Source: Austwickia sp.
Lineage (GTDB): Bacteria > Actinomycetota > Actinomycetes > Actinomycetales > Dermatophilaceae
Reading direction: 5' to 3'
Length of the DNA stretch: 64,000 bases
Assembly (NCBI GenBank): GCA_016699675.1
Contig: CP064985.1
Location: 806,001 to 870,000, forward strand
The position numbers and the translations under genes are program-made. This document shows positions 42,729 through 51,411 of the stretch, piece after piece. Below the pieces are notes generated by a model. That model saw nothing but the letters and a program-made list of their open reading frames with translations, made no database searches and was not told where the DNA came from. Numbering within the stretch: the stretch's first letter is position 1; every line of letters starts with the position of its first letter.

Positions 42729-45593
42729 TCACTCCTGACGTTCGTCGATCACGACCCCACCGAGCACCTTCGCGATGACGGGCTGACCGATTGCACCGGA
42801 GTCCTGGATGTTCTCGTCATCCACGCTGACCTCGGCGTCCTCGGCCTCCTGAGTCGCCGGGAGGGCACGGCCGGTCCGGCCGCGGTCGCCTCGGGAACCA
42901 CTGGAGGCACCGGCGACGCCCGGGTCGCGCTCGCCGAGGGACGCCTTGGCGCGCTCGTAGGCGCTCATCCGGGCCCGCCCCCCGGCCGGTCGTGGGGCAG
43001 CCGGCGGGGGCGGTGCCGCAGGAGCGGGGGCAGGGGGTTCGGCAGGCGCGGCGGGTTCGGACGCGCGGTCCGGTTCCGAGGAGACGGCCGGTGCCGCAGG
43101 AGCCGCCGGCTCGGGAGTGGCAAAGACGTTGAGCGGGTCGCCCTTGGGGCCGGGAACCGGGGCCCATTCGTCGTCGGGTTCCTCGTCCGGATCCGGGTCG
43201 GCTGCGTACTGGGGGCCGTAGCCGGCGCCGTCGCCTGGGTCGTCGTCGGCCGGCCAGCCCGGGTCGGCGGGGGCGCCGGGCGGCCCGGTCTGGGGCACCG
43301 GATCCTTTCCGTCATTGGCCTCGCCGACGTGCGACACGTCCGTCGTAGGCCCGCCGTCATCGTCATCGTCGCCGTCGTCGACTCCGTCGTCAGCATCGTC
43401 GAGACCGGCCGCGCTTGCGGTCTCGTCGACCACCCCCATGGGCGGCGCGAGCTCGGTGTCGTCGTCGTCCAGGAGCTCCTCGGCCTCGTCGTCGTCGAGG
43501 GCGTCGAGCGGTGTCGGCCGCTGCGCGGAGGCCGGTACGCCGGGTGCCGCTCCCTCCGATCTCGTTGCGGTGCTCGCCCCAGGCGACGTGGACTGGGTGG
43601 GCGACATGGAGGGGGTGGGCGACGCGGACGGGGTAGACGGCGGGGAAGGGGTGGACGGCGGGGACGCCGGCGGCTCGAGCCTCGTCTCGCGCGCACCCAT
43701 CGTGGGCTCGGTCGGCTCGACGGGGCTCATCCGGGGCGGGCCGGGATCGGACAGGGGGGCAGTCTGCGACAGGGGCTCGCTGCCGCGGGCGGGCATCACC
43801 CGGCCCTCGACGGCCACGTCGACCCCGAGCGTCTCGATCAGCGCCTGACGGACCACCTCGCCATGCGGGCCGTGGTGGAAGGTCCGGGCGAGCCCCTCGG
43901 TGGCGATGCCGAGGACGAGCCGGCGCCCGTCGTACTCCAGCACCTGCGCATGCTCCGACAGGAACGTCCAGGTCACGCGCCGGATCCCGAAGACCTTCGC
44001 GAGCACGTCGGGCCAGCTCCGGCGTACGGCGTCGGTGTCGAGACCCCCGCGGGGCGGCGCTGCGCCACGCTGCGGCGAGGCCTCGGCGCCGCGCTGCGGC
44101 GACGACTCGGCACCACGCTGCGGCGACTGCTCGGCCTCGGGCCGCTGCGGCGACCGCTCGGCGCCCCGCTGCCGCGTGGGCTCTGCGACCCGCTGCGGGG
44201 AGGGCTCCGCTAATGGAGACTCCGCACCCGCGGGAGCAGCCTCGGCCCGGGCCGCAGGGGGCGAGTCCACCGGATCCGACGCACCGCCCCGGCTGGCGGC
44301 GTGCGCCTGGCGCAGCGCCTCCCTGCCCCCCGCCGGGGCACCGGCCGAGCCCGAAGCGAAGGCAGAATCCTCGACCGGGGTGGAGTCGGGGTGCCGCGCC
44401 GGCCTCGACGTACCGTCCGGCGGCGTCGGCCCGGCCATCTCGAGGCGACGTTCAAGGCGGTCGAGGCGGGCGGCGTACCCACCCGGACCCGCGGCCGCCG
44501 GCAGCAGCAGCCTGGCACAGATCAGCTCCAGCTGCAGCCGCGGGGCGGTCGCGCCGCTGAGCTCGGTGAGGCCGGCGTTGACGATGTCCGCGCTGCGCGA
44601 CAGCTCCCCCGGACCGAACGACGCCGCCTGCTGCCGCATGCGGGTCAGCTGGTCCTCCGGGACGCCGCGCAGCACCGCGGCGGCGGCGTCCTCGCTGGCC
44701 GAGACGATGATGAGGTCCCGGAAGCGCTCCAGCAGGTCCTCCACGAAGCGGCGCGGGTCGTGGCCGGTCTCGATGACCTTGTCGAGCTGCCGGAAGACCG
44801 CCCCGCCGTCCCCGGCGGCGAGGGCGTCCACGACGGCGTCAAGCAGCTCCGCCTCGGTGAAGCCGAGCAGCGCCGCAGCCCCGGCGTACGTCAGTCCCTC
44901 CGGACCCGACCCCGCGATCAGCTGGTCGAGGACCGAGAGGGAGTCGCGCACCGACCCCCCGCCCGCGCGGACGACGAACGACAGCACCCCGGGCTCGACC
45001 GCGACCCCCTCACGGGCGCACAGGGATTCAAGATATTCGCTGAGCCGCGTCGGCGGCACGAGACGGAACGGATAATGGTGGGTCCGCGACCGAATGGTCC
45101 CGATGACCTTTTCCGGCTCTGTCGTGGCAAACACGAATTTCACATGCTCGGGCGGTTCTTCGACGATTTTCAGCAGCGCGTTGAAGCCCTGCGGGGTGAC
45201 CATGTGGGCCTCGTCGATGATGTAGACCTTGAACCGGCTTTGCGCCGGACCGTAGGCCGCCTTTTCGCGGAGGTCGCGCGCGTCGTCCACGCCCCCGTGG
45301 CTCGCGGCGTCGATCTCGATGACGTCGACCGAGCCGGGCCCTCCGGTCGCGAGGGCCACGCAGGAGGGGCACTCGCCGCACGGGGTCGGCGTCGGACCCT
45401 GCTCGCAGTTGAGGCAGCGGGCCAGGATGCGAGCGCTGGTGGTCTTGCCGCAGCCGCGCGGGCCGCTGAACAGGTAGGCATGGCCCACCCGCCCGGAGCG
45501 GAGCGCCTGCATGAGCGGCTCGGTGACGTGCTCCTGCCCGATCACGTCGGCGTACGTCTGGGGCCGGTAGCGGCGGTACAGGGCGGTGGTCAC
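42729..45593 (-). CDS. dnaX: DNA polymerase III subunits gamma and tau
   Basis: A 954-residue clamp-loader ATPase. The N-terminal AAA+ part begins TALYRRYRPQTYADVIGQEH and shows Walker A FSGPRGCGKTTSARILARCL, the zinc-binding cysteines C-LNCEQ...CGECPSC, Walker B VYIIDEAHM, the SRC-like FVFATTEPEKVIGTIRSR and sensor 2. From about residue 400 the tail is long and low complexity, with a degenerate repeat of the type SPQRGAE (DNA near 44050-44215) and acidic stretches. The GTG at 45593 gives the family start VTTALYRRYRP. I see no programmed frameshift site. Confidence 0.94.
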   Translation of the reverse strand: MTTALYRRYRPQTYADVIGQEHVTEPLMQALRSGRVGHAYLFSGPRGCGKTTSARILARCLNCEQGPTPTPCGECPSCVALATGGPGSVDVIEIDAASHGGVDDARDLREKAAYGPAQSRFKVYIIDEAHMVTPQGFNALLKIVEEPPEHVKFVFATTEPEKVIGTIRSRTHHYPFRLVPPTRLSEYLESLCAREGVAVEPGVLSFVVRAGGGSVRDSLSVLDQLIAGSGPEGLTYAGAAALLGFTEAELLDAVVDALAAGDGGAVFRQLDKVIETGHDPRRFVEDLLERFRDLIIVSASEDAAAAVLRGVPEDQLTRMRQQAASFGPGELSRSADIVNAGLTELSGATAPRLQLELICARLLLPAAAGPGGYAARLDRLERRLEMAGPTPPDGTSRPARHPDSTPVEDSAFASGSAGAPAGGREALRQAHAASRGGASDPVDSPPAARAEAAPAGAESPLAEPSPQRVAEPTRQRGAERSPQRPEAEQSPQRGAESSPQRGAEASPQRGAAPPRGGLDTDAVRRSWPDVLAKVFGIRRVTWTFLSEHAQVLEYDGRRLVLGIATEGLARTFHHGPHGEVVRQALIETLGVDVAVEGRVMPARGSEPLSQTAPLSDPGPPRMSPVEPTEPTMGARETRLEPPASPPSTPSPPSTPSASPTPSMSPTQSTSPGASTATRSEGAAPGVPASAQRPTPLDALDDDEAEELLDDDDTELAPPMGVVDETASAAGLDDADDGVDDGDDDDDGGPTTDVSHVGEANDGKDPVPQTGPPGAPADPGWPADDDPGDGAGYGPQYAADPDPDEEPDDEWAPVPGPKGDPLNVFATPEPAAPAAPAVSSEPDRASEPAAPAEPPAPAPAAPPPPAAPRPAGGRARMSAYERAKASLGERDPGVAGASSGSRGDRGRTGRALPATQEAEDAEVSVDDENIQDSGAIGQPVIAKVLGGVVIDERQE

Positions 45594-45798
45594 GCCCCGA
45601 GGGTAATCGGGCAGACCGACAGCCGGCACCTGCCCCGGCCAGCCTCCTGGCTGGCCTCCCGCGAGAACTCGTGTCACAAAGCGCGCTAACACGACCAAGT
45701 CATTCGCGATGACTCGAGGGTAGAGGATTGCCGAATTTGGCACTAAAGTTGGTTGATCGGGGTGGGGACCGGTCGTTAGTTGGGGCGTGGGGGGATAA

Positions 45799-46590
45799 AT
45801 GCCGACAGTCTTATGCGTGTCCAGCGATCATGCCATGCGGGCCGTAGTGATGGAATCGTTGCGGGCCAATGGATTTCGGTGCGTCGGCTGCCCCGATATC
45901 TCGTCCGCGCGGACGGCTATTCATGCGTACGCCCCCGCGGCGCTCATCTGCGATCTCGGGTTGCCCGGCAACGGCGCCCATGAGCTGTGCCAGTACGTGC
46001 GGTCCGCCGCGGGCACCCCGACCCTCATGCTCGCGGCACGCCCGGACGAGACGGAGGAGCTCATGGCCTTCGCGGCGGGCGCCGAGGACTACGTGGCCTG
46101 GCCCACGTCGGCCCGGGTGCTCGCGGCGCGGGTGCGCGTCGCCACCCGCCGTACGACGGGGCTATCCCCGCGGTGTTCGCAGACAGCCGACATGGTGCGG
46201 CACGAGTCGATCGAGCTGGTCCGCAGCACGCGGCAGGTCAGCGTCGGCGGCCACGCGGTGCACCTGACCCGCACCGAGTTCGACCTGTTGGCGTTGCTGA
46301 TGGACTCGCCGTACGTCGTGTGGTCCCGGCCGGACCTGGTCCGGGCCGTGTGGGGCCAGTGGATGGGCGACGATCACCTGCTGGAGGTGCACCTCAGCCG
46401 GCTCCGGACCAAGATCCAGGCCGCCGGCGGCCCAGTCGTCGCGCAGGCCGTCCGGGGCGTGGGCTATCGGCTGACGCACCGCGCCTCGCCGGCGCCCGCC
46501 GTCCTCACCGCCCTCACCGACCCGTGGGATCACGGCGCGCCGATCGCCGGACCCATCGAGCTGTCGGACGCCGAGCGCGCCTCGGCCTGA
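45799..46590 (+). CDS. Orphan OmpR-family response regulator with atypical receiver
   Basis: A 263-residue DNA-binding regulator. The receiver keeps the phosphoacceptor position (ALICDLGLPG, Asp52) but has changed partners: the acidic pair near residue 9 is SSD, the conserved Thr/Ser is Ala (LMLAARPD, about 79) and the conserved Lys is Trp (EDYVAWPTS, 101). The C-terminal winged helix is normal: HLTRTEFDLLALLMDSPYVV, LVRAVWGQ and VDVHISRLR-like LEVHLSRLRTKIQ, ending VRGVGYRL. No histidine kinase is adjacent. The ATG has a GGGGGG ribosome site. The gene is divergent from dnaX across a 205-bp gap. Confidence 0.85.
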   Translation: MPTVLCVSSDHAMRAVVMESLRANGFRCVGCPDISSARTAIHAYAPAALICDLGLPGNGAHELCQYVRSAAGTPTLMLAARPDETEELMAFAAGAEDYVAWPTSARVLAARVRVATRRTTGLSPRCSQTADMVRHESIELVRSTRQVSVGGHAVHLTRTEFDLLALLMDSPYVVWSRPDLVRAVWGQWMGDDHLLEVHLSRLRTKIQAAGGPVVAQAVRGVGYRLTHRASPAPAVLTALTDPWDHGAPIAGPIELSDAERASA

Positions 46591-46654
46591 GGCCCCGGGT
46601 CGCGGCCGGTGCGGGCCCCGCGCTGCGGGTGCTCCGGCTGCACTAGAGTGGTGC

Positions 46655-46749
46655 CCAGGCCCCCCGTGTGGTGGTACCTCGCCGAACTCCCCCAGGGCAG
46701 GAATGCAGCAAGGGTAGGCGAGCTCTTCCAGGTACGCGGGGGGTCCTCG
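46655..46749 (+). ncRNA. ffs: Signal recognition particle RNA, small bacterial type
   Basis: The conserved SRP helix 8 core is present: ACCTCGCCGAACTC, CAGGGCAGGAATGCAGCAAG (the GGAA-type tetraloop region with the asymmetric loop) and GGTAGGCGAGCTCTTCCAGG, flanked by the pairing arms ggccccccgtg and cgcggggggtcc. About 95 nt, 4.5S type without an Alu domain. It binds Ffh and directs membrane protein targeting. Its place near dnaX is usual in actinobacteria. Ends are approximate. Confidence 0.92.
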
Positions 46750-46817
46750 CATGCCCGCCCCGCGGACCCGCCCCTGCGGTGTCGCACGGACCGCGCGAAG
46801 GCGTCGTCGAGGGACAG

Positions 46818-46856
46818 AAAAGATGCGGTACGCCGGCTCGGCGTACCGCGTCTTTT
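46818..46856 (+). terminator. Intrinsic terminator after the SRP RNA
   Basis: A 17-bp stem, aaaagatgcggtacgcc (46818-46834), pairs with 46840-46856 (one G-U pair) around the loop ggctc and ends in TTTT, a classic rho-independent form rare in this GC-rich DNA. The A-rich 5' side would also serve the other strand. Confidence 0.85.
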
Positions 46857-46911
46857 CCTGCTCCCCCGCGACCCGACCGATGAGCGGACGGCCCACGGTG
46901 CGGGCGATGGC

Positions 46912-47001
46912 TGGCGGAGGATGCGGGATTTGAACCCGCGAGGGGTTTCATCCCCAACACGATTTCCAATCGTGCGCACTAGGCCACTATGCGAATCCTC
47001 C
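46912..47001 (-). tRNA. tRNA-Ser (anticodon GGA)
   Basis: Read on the minus strand: acceptor GGAGGAT pairs with ATCCTCC, the D arm has GCATAGTGGCCTAGTGC, the anticodon stem-loop is CGATTGGAAATCG with anticodon GGA, a long class II variable arm (TGTTGGGGATGAAACCCCTC) follows, and the T arm is CGCGGGTTCAAATCCCGC. The discriminator G and an encoded CCA end the gene. The length of 90 nt with a long variable arm is right for tRNA-Ser; it reads UCC and UCU codons. Confidence 0.96.
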
Positions 47002-47067
47002 GCGGACCAGGGTACCGGAGCGTCCGGCTCGGATCGAATCCGCTGCGCCGCAGGCCACCCCGCATGG

Positions 47068-47105
47068 GACAAGGCCCCCGGACCGGTCGGTCCGGGGGCC
47101 TTGTC
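47068..47105. terminator. Strong hairpin terminator downstream of the repeat-protein gene
   Basis: A perfect 17-bp stem: gacaaggcccccggacc (47068-47084) pairs with 47089-47105 around ggtc. It lies 18 bp past the stop of the secreted repeat protein (minus strand) and between it and the tRNA. GC-rich, without a long U-tract. It probably ends the repeat-protein transcript and may insulate the tRNA. Confidence 0.8.
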
Positions 47106-47123
47106 ACGAGGGCACTGGTCGGG

Positions 47124-49418
47124 TCAGACCGCCGAGTGGTCCCCGTTGTTCCACGCGTCGAGCTGCGTCTGCAGGGCGATGATCGTGGCCCGATCGCCGC
47201 TGGCGATCGCCTGGTTCACCGCGCTGATGAGCTCTTGGGTGGAGGAGTACGCCGGGTACTTGCTGCCGTAGTACGCCTCGTTGAGCAGCGCCGCCGTCGC
47301 CGCGCGGAGCAGGTTCTTCACCGCGCTGCAGAGGTCACTGCCGCCGCCGTAGTTCAGGGCCGTCGAGAGCGTGTCCTTGGTGCCGATGCACGAATAGGTC
47401 TTCGTGTTCGGGATGTCAAAGACGCTGCGCACCGTGGTCGACGGGGTGATCGCCACCGACTTGCCGGCGGAGTTGACGATCGAGAACTTCGGCCAGTCAC
47501 CGGTGTGGTTCTTCCAATAGCCGGGTGTTCGTCCGTTCCACGTCACACACGGGGTGTGCTTGTCCGTGAACGTCCACGTCGTCGTCGCACCAGCCGGCAG
47601 GGCATAGCCCGCCTTGGCCGCGACCGTCACGGTCCAGGTCCCGTTGACCCAACCCGAGCTGGTGTACGCGTACTCCGTGGTGTCCGCCGGAACGGTCACG
47701 GTGTCGTTGTCCGTGGCCCCGCAGACCTCGGTCCACGTCGGAGCCGCCGGCATCGCCGCCGAGCACGCCGTGTGCTTATCCGTGAACGTCCACGTCGTCG
47801 TCGCACCGGCCGGCAGGGCATAGCCCGGCTTGGCCGCCACCGTCACGGTCCAGGTCCCATTGACCCAACCCGAGCTGGTGTACGCGTACTCGGCCGTGTT
47901 CGCCGGAACCGTGACCGTGTCGTTGTCCGTCAGCCCGCAGACCTCAGTCCACGTCGGCGCCGCGGGCATCGCCGCCACACACGGGGTGTGCGCGTCTGTG
48001 AACGTCCACACGTGCGTCATGTCCGCCGGGAACGACCAACCATCCTTGGCCGTCGCCGTCACCACGAGCTTGCCATCGACCCAACCAGTGCTCGCGTAGC
48101 TGTACTGGTCGGTGTCCGAAGGCAGGACCACCTCGTCGTTGTCCGCCACGCCACACTTGTCCGTCACCGTCGGCGCCGCCGGCGCCGTCGTAATCGCACA
48201 CGGAGCGTGCTTATCGGTGAACGTCCACGTCGTCGTCGCACCAGCCGGCAACACATAGCCCGGCTTCGCAGCCACCGTTACGGTCCAGGTCCCATTGACC
48301 CAACCGGAACTCGTGTAGGCCACCTCGGCCGTGTCCGCCGGCACCGTCACCGTGTCGTTGTCCGTCAGCCCGCAGACCTCGGTCCACGTCGGAGCGGCGG
48401 GCATCGCCGCCACACACGGGGTGTGCTTGTCGGTGAACGTCCACGTCGCGGTCGCGTCAGCAGGCAAGACAAAGCCCGGCTTCGCGGCCACGGTGATGGT
48501 CCAGGTCCCGTTCACCCAACCCGAGCTGGTGTAAGCCACCTCGGCCGTGTCCGCCGGCACCGTCACCGTGTCGTTGTCCGTCAGCCCGCAGACCTCGGTC
48601 CACGTCGGCGCCGCGGGCATCGCCGCCACACACGGGGTGTGCGCGTCGGTGAAGGTCCACTTCGTGGTCGCGCCCGCCCGCAACACGTAGCCCGGCTTCG
48701 TCGCCACGGTCACGGTCCAGGTCCCGTTGACCCAACCCGAGCTGGTGTAGGCCATCTCGGCCGTATCCGCCGGAACGGCGACGGTGTCGTTGTCGGTCGT
48801 GCCGCAGACCACGGTCTGGGTGGGAGCGGCCGGAACGGCCGCCACGCACAGGGCGCCGGAGTCGGTTGGCAGCCCGTAGTCGTGCCTCGTGCCGTCGGGG
48901 AAGATGACGAGCGGATAGCCGTTGGGGCCGAGCTTGGACTCGACCCACAGGTGGCCACTGCTGTCGACGTACCAGCGCAGCGTGCTCGTGTCGGCCGGAA
49001 CGTTCCACGTCGCATTGTTGAGGCCACACGGGTCGTTCACGGTGGGGGCCGGGGGCAGCGCCGTGTAGGTGGGGCAGTCGCCGGTCGTCGGCTTGTTCTG
49101 GCCGGTGTCCCACGTGAGGATCAGCGACAGGCCTTGGGCGTGGGTGAAGGAGCCGCCCGGGTCGTATCCCGGCTGCCAGGCGACGCTTTTGACCGTCTGG
49201 GCCTTCTCGCCGTACGACGGCTTGGCCGAGTACTTGCAGACCAACACCTTGTCGTAGAGCGGGGTCGCGGCGGGCGCGAGCTGCGCGCTCGCGACGGTCG
49301 TGGTCGCGGCCGGTACGACCGCGGCGTGCGCACCGGTCATCGGCAGGAACGTCGCGAGCGTGACCGCCGTGGCGGTCGCGATCAACTTGCCGTGGCGCCA
49401 GCGGCTGGGCGAGATCAT
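47124..49418 (-). CDS. Secreted protein with six 72-residue repeats and a GYWKNH-type C-terminal domain
   Basis: A 764-residue exported protein. The N-terminus (MISPSRWRHGKLIATATAV) is a Sec signal ending near GAHAA. A region of about 155 residues with VCKYSAKPSYGEKAQTVKSV follows, then six repeats of 72 residues (73 in the fourth) starting CVAAMPAAPTWTEVCG and ending WTFTDKHTP, each with two cysteines about 14 apart. The last 125 residues begin GRTPGYWKNHTGDWPKF and hold further cysteines. There is no LPXTG or membrane anchor. Repeats 2, 3, 5 and 6 are nearly identical, repeat 4 is diverged. It is probably a surface or matrix protein, with no enzymatic motif visible. The ATG at 49418 is chosen for the signal peptide. 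Confidence 0.8.
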   Translation of the reverse strand: MISPSRWRHGKLIATATAVTLATFLPMTGAHAAVVPAATTTVASAQLAPAATPLYDKVLVCKYSAKPSYGEKAQTVKSVAWQPGYDPGGSFTHAQGLSLILTWDTGQNKPTTGDCPTYTALPPAPTVNDPCGLNNATWNVPADTSTLRWYVDSSGHLWVESKLGPNGYPLVIFPDGTRHDYGLPTDSGALCVAAVPAAPTQTVVCGTTDNDTVAVPADTAEMAYTSSGWVNGTWTVTVATKPGYVLRAGATTKWTFTDAHTPCVAAMPAAPTWTEVCGLTDNDTVTVPADTAEVAYTSSGWVNGTWTITVAAKPGFVLPADATATWTFTDKHTPCVAAMPAAPTWTEVCGLTDNDTVTVPADTAEVAYTSSGWVNGTWTVTVAAKPGYVLPAGATTTWTFTDKHAPCAITTAPAAPTVTDKCGVADNDEVVLPSDTDQYSYASTGWVDGKLVVTATAKDGWSFPADMTHVWTFTDAHTPCVAAMPAAPTWTEVCGLTDNDTVTVPANTAEYAYTSSGWVNGTWTVTVAAKPGYALPAGATTTWTFTDKHTACSAAMPAAPTWTEVCGATDNDTVTVPADTTEYAYTSSGWVNGTWTVTVAAKAGYALPAGATTTWTFTDKHTPCVTWNGRTPGYWKNHTGDWPKFSIVNSAGKSVAITPSTTVRSVFDIPNTKTYSCIGTKDTLSTALNYGGGSDLCSAVKNLLRAATAALLNEAYYGSKYPAYSSTQELISAVNQAIASGDRATIIALQTQLDAWNNGDHSAV
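47550..48848 (-). repeat. Six tandem 216-bp coding repeats
   Basis: The 1299-bp block within the secreted protein gene holds six in-frame copies of a 216-bp unit (the fourth has one extra codon and differs most). Conserved words include ACCGTGACGGTG-type runs for TVTV and TGGACCTTCACGGACAAGCA. The near identity of units 2, 3, 5 and 6 at the DNA level suggests recent duplication or gene conversion, and a risk of assembly collapse. Confidence 0.92.
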
Positions 49419-49619
49419 CGCCCCACCCCGTACGCCGTCGCCGGTGACACCCGGCGCTGCCCGGAACCGCCGGGCGTCGGGAGATATCTGGTCACTGCTG
49501 TCCCCTTCAAGCCGGGAGCCCAGGCAGGGCCCCACCGGGGATATGGCGCGGCGCTCTCGTCAGGCTTGCGGAAAGCTCACGTTCGGCTCACGAATGCTCA
49601 GGTCGGCCCGGGTCCGGAG

Positions 49620-50582
49620 TCAGCCGCCGATCGCGCGGGGGTGATCGAGCACGACGTACGGCGGGCGGTGCGGCAGCGCCCCGCCGCCCAGGAGGTGGTC
49701 CCCGATCAACCGCGCGCCCTCCAGGGCGCCGCCCAGGCCGGGAACGAGAAAGACCTGGCGCTGGCCCAGCGCGGATGCGAGGGCCACCCGGACGGCGTCC
49801 AGGTAGAGCAGCCCGCCCACGGCAACGATCGGTGTGCCGGGAAGCAACGCCCGCCCGGCCAGGAGGGACTCGGCCAGCGCCTCGCCGGCGTGCCGCAGGA
49901 TCTCCCGTGCGATGACGTCTTCGTGCCCGGCCTCCGCGACGGCCGGCGCGAACGACGTCAACGCGATGTCCGAATCCGCGCCGGCCAGCAGCGCCGGCCA
50001 GGTCGCCTCGTCGCCCAGCGCCGCGCGGCCCGCGTGCAGGAGCGCCTCGGAACCCGCCGGTACGCCGTCGCGCCAGCGCAACCCCGCCGCGAGCCCCTGG
50101 GCGCCGATCCACGCGCCAGACCCGCGCGAACCCAGCGGGAAGCCCCAGCCGTCGACCCGATGCCACACCTGGTCGAGGTCGGTGGCCAGCGCGGCGGACC
50201 CGGCGCCGGCCTCGAGGCAGGTGCCGGGCCGCACCGCCCCGAACGCCCCCACGTGCGTGGCGAACAGGTGCGCGACCACGGCGATCCGCCCGTCAGGACA
50301 GCGCTCCCGGGTGGCGGCGAGCACGTCGACCGCCGGCCCGCCGTACCAACTCTCCGGCACCGCCCACACGACGGCCTCCGGCGGCCGCGCGTCCCGCTCG
50401 GTCAACCCCAGCACCGCCGCCACCAGCTCCGCCGCCGACGCCGCGCCGGGCGCGACCGGTGCGTCCGGGACCTCGACGAACGAATCCGCCGCGTCGGATC
50501 GACCGGTACGCCGAGCGCGGACGCCACCCGGCCCGATCGTCACGGCGAGGACGTCATGGCCTGGCGCAGGGTTCCGGGTCAT
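49620..50582 (-). CDS. BadF/BadG/BcrA/BcrD-type ATPase (N-acetylglucosamine kinase-like)
   Basis: A 320-residue ASKHA-fold protein. The family signature is RVDGWGFPLGSRGSGAWIGAQGL; the N-terminal phosphate loop is AVTIGPGGVRARRT (less typical than DGGGTKT, so the N-terminal ATP site may be altered) and a later VAVGGLLYLDAVRVAL matches the adenosine motif. Members often phosphorylate amino sugars such as GlcNAc. Nothing in the neighbourhood fixes the substrate. The ATG at 50582 follows a 156-bp gap from the MNT operator. Confidence 0.72.
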   Translation of the reverse strand: MTRNPAPGHDVLAVTIGPGGVRARRTGRSDAADSFVEVPDAPVAPGAASAAELVAAVLGLTERDARPPEAVVWAVPESWYGGPAVDVLAATRERCPDGRIAVVAHLFATHVGAFGAVRPGTCLEAGAGSAALATDLDQVWHRVDGWGFPLGSRGSGAWIGAQGLAAGLRWRDGVPAGSEALLHAGRAALGDEATWPALLAGADSDIALTSFAPAVAEAGHEDVIAREILRHAGEALAESLLAGRALLPGTPIVAVGGLLYLDAVRVALASALGQRQVFLVPGLGGALEGARLIGDHLLGGGALPHRPPYVVLDHPRAIGG

Positions 50583-50738
50583 ACTGACCCCATCGGCCCA
50601 ATCCCCTTCGGCCCGAGCAGAAGTCGCCCAATCCGGCGTCGGTCACCGACGCCGGGCGGTCCCAATGTGGGCCAAATTCACCTGACCGCCTCGATGGGGC
50701 GCCCGTGCTCGTAGCTGCGCTCCCACCCAGCGTGAGCA

Positions 50739-50772
50739 CCAACTATTGTTGACGAGTGCCAACAATAGTTGG
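50739..50772. promoter_or_regulatory. 13-bp palindromic operator candidate before the MNT/HEPN pair
   Basis: The arms ccaactattgttg (50739-50751) and caacaatagttgg (50760-50772) are exact complements around acgagtgc. The element is AT-rich in GC-rich DNA and ends 12 bp before the preferred GTG of the MNT gene, whose product has a winged-helix domain; autoregulation at this site is a natural inference. Confidence 0.65.
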
Positions 50773-50784
50773 ATCATCTGTCAG

Positions 50785-51411
50785 GTGGATCTCACCTCTC
50801 CGTTGGCTACGGTCACACCGACCCTCGATGCGGGCGTGCTGCAGGTTCTCACCGCGACAAGGTCGAGTATCACGACCGGTGAAGTGCATCGTCGGCTCGG
50901 TCGCGGCAGCGACCAGGGCGTCCGCAAGGTTCTTGCCCGATTGGTTGCTCAGGGCGTGGTCGTCATGGAGGGTCCCAGTCGTCACCCGCTCTATCGATTC
51001 AACCGCGATCACGTAGCTGCTGAACACATTCGGGGGCTCGCCATGGTGCGAAGCGAGATCATCCGACGGATCGGTGCCGAACTGGACACGTGGAGCGTGG
51101 CGGCAGTCCACGCGGGCCTGTTTGGGTCATTCGCTCGGGGGGAAGCCGACAGCGACAGCGACATCGACGTGCTGCTGGTCCATCCCGCCCTCGCAAACCG
51201 GGATACCGAGGACGCCTGGGCGACCCAGCTCGGCGAGCTGGAGGCGCGGGTCAGAGCGTGGACGGGCAATCGTGCTCAACTTGTCGCGGTGTCGACAGAG
51301 GCCCTGGCTGCCATGGCGGCGGCGAAGGACCCCCTCCTCGGCTCCTGGCGTGCGGACATGGTCCATGTGCGTGGACAACGGCTGTCGGACCTGCTCCGGA
51401 GACCTCGATGA
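50785..51411 (+). CDS. MNT-type nucleotidyltransferase with N-terminal winged helix
   Basis: A 208-residue protein. The N-terminal part (about residues 1-85) looks like a winged helix-turn-helix (SSITTGEVHRRLGRG, then VRKVLARLVAQGVVVMEG, and LYRFNRDHVA). Residues from about 110 form a minimal nucleotidyltransferase with GSFARGEADSDSDIDVLLV, matching GSx10DxD exactly. Paired MntA proteins AMPylate and silence HEPN toxins. The GTG at 50785 is preferred over a TTG at 50746, which would lie inside the palindrome. The stop overlaps the next gene (ATGA). Likely the antitoxin and repressor of the pair (inference). Confidence 0.75.
   Translation: MDLTSPLATVTPTLDAGVLQVLTATRSSITTGEVHRRLGRGSDQGVRKVLARLVAQGVVVMEGPSRHPLYRFNRDHVAAEHIRGLAMVRSEIIRRIGAELDTWSVAAVHAGLFGSFARGEADSDSDIDVLLVHPALANRDTEDAWATQLGELEARVRAWTGNRAQLVAVSTEALAAMAAAKDPLLGSWRADMVHVRGQRLSDLLRRPR

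Noticed and set aside
46620..47120. Open frames across the SRP RNA and tRNA-Ser region
   Set aside because: These bases form two structured RNAs and two terminators; the frames are accidental.
47550..48848. Regular repeats that might suggest a CRISPR array
   Set aside because: The 216-bp units are coding, in frame and without spacers; no cas gene is present.
50746..50784. TTG start for the MNT gene at 50746
   Set aside because: It would put the first codons inside the palindrome and has no ribosome site; GTG at 50785 gives the expected N-terminus.
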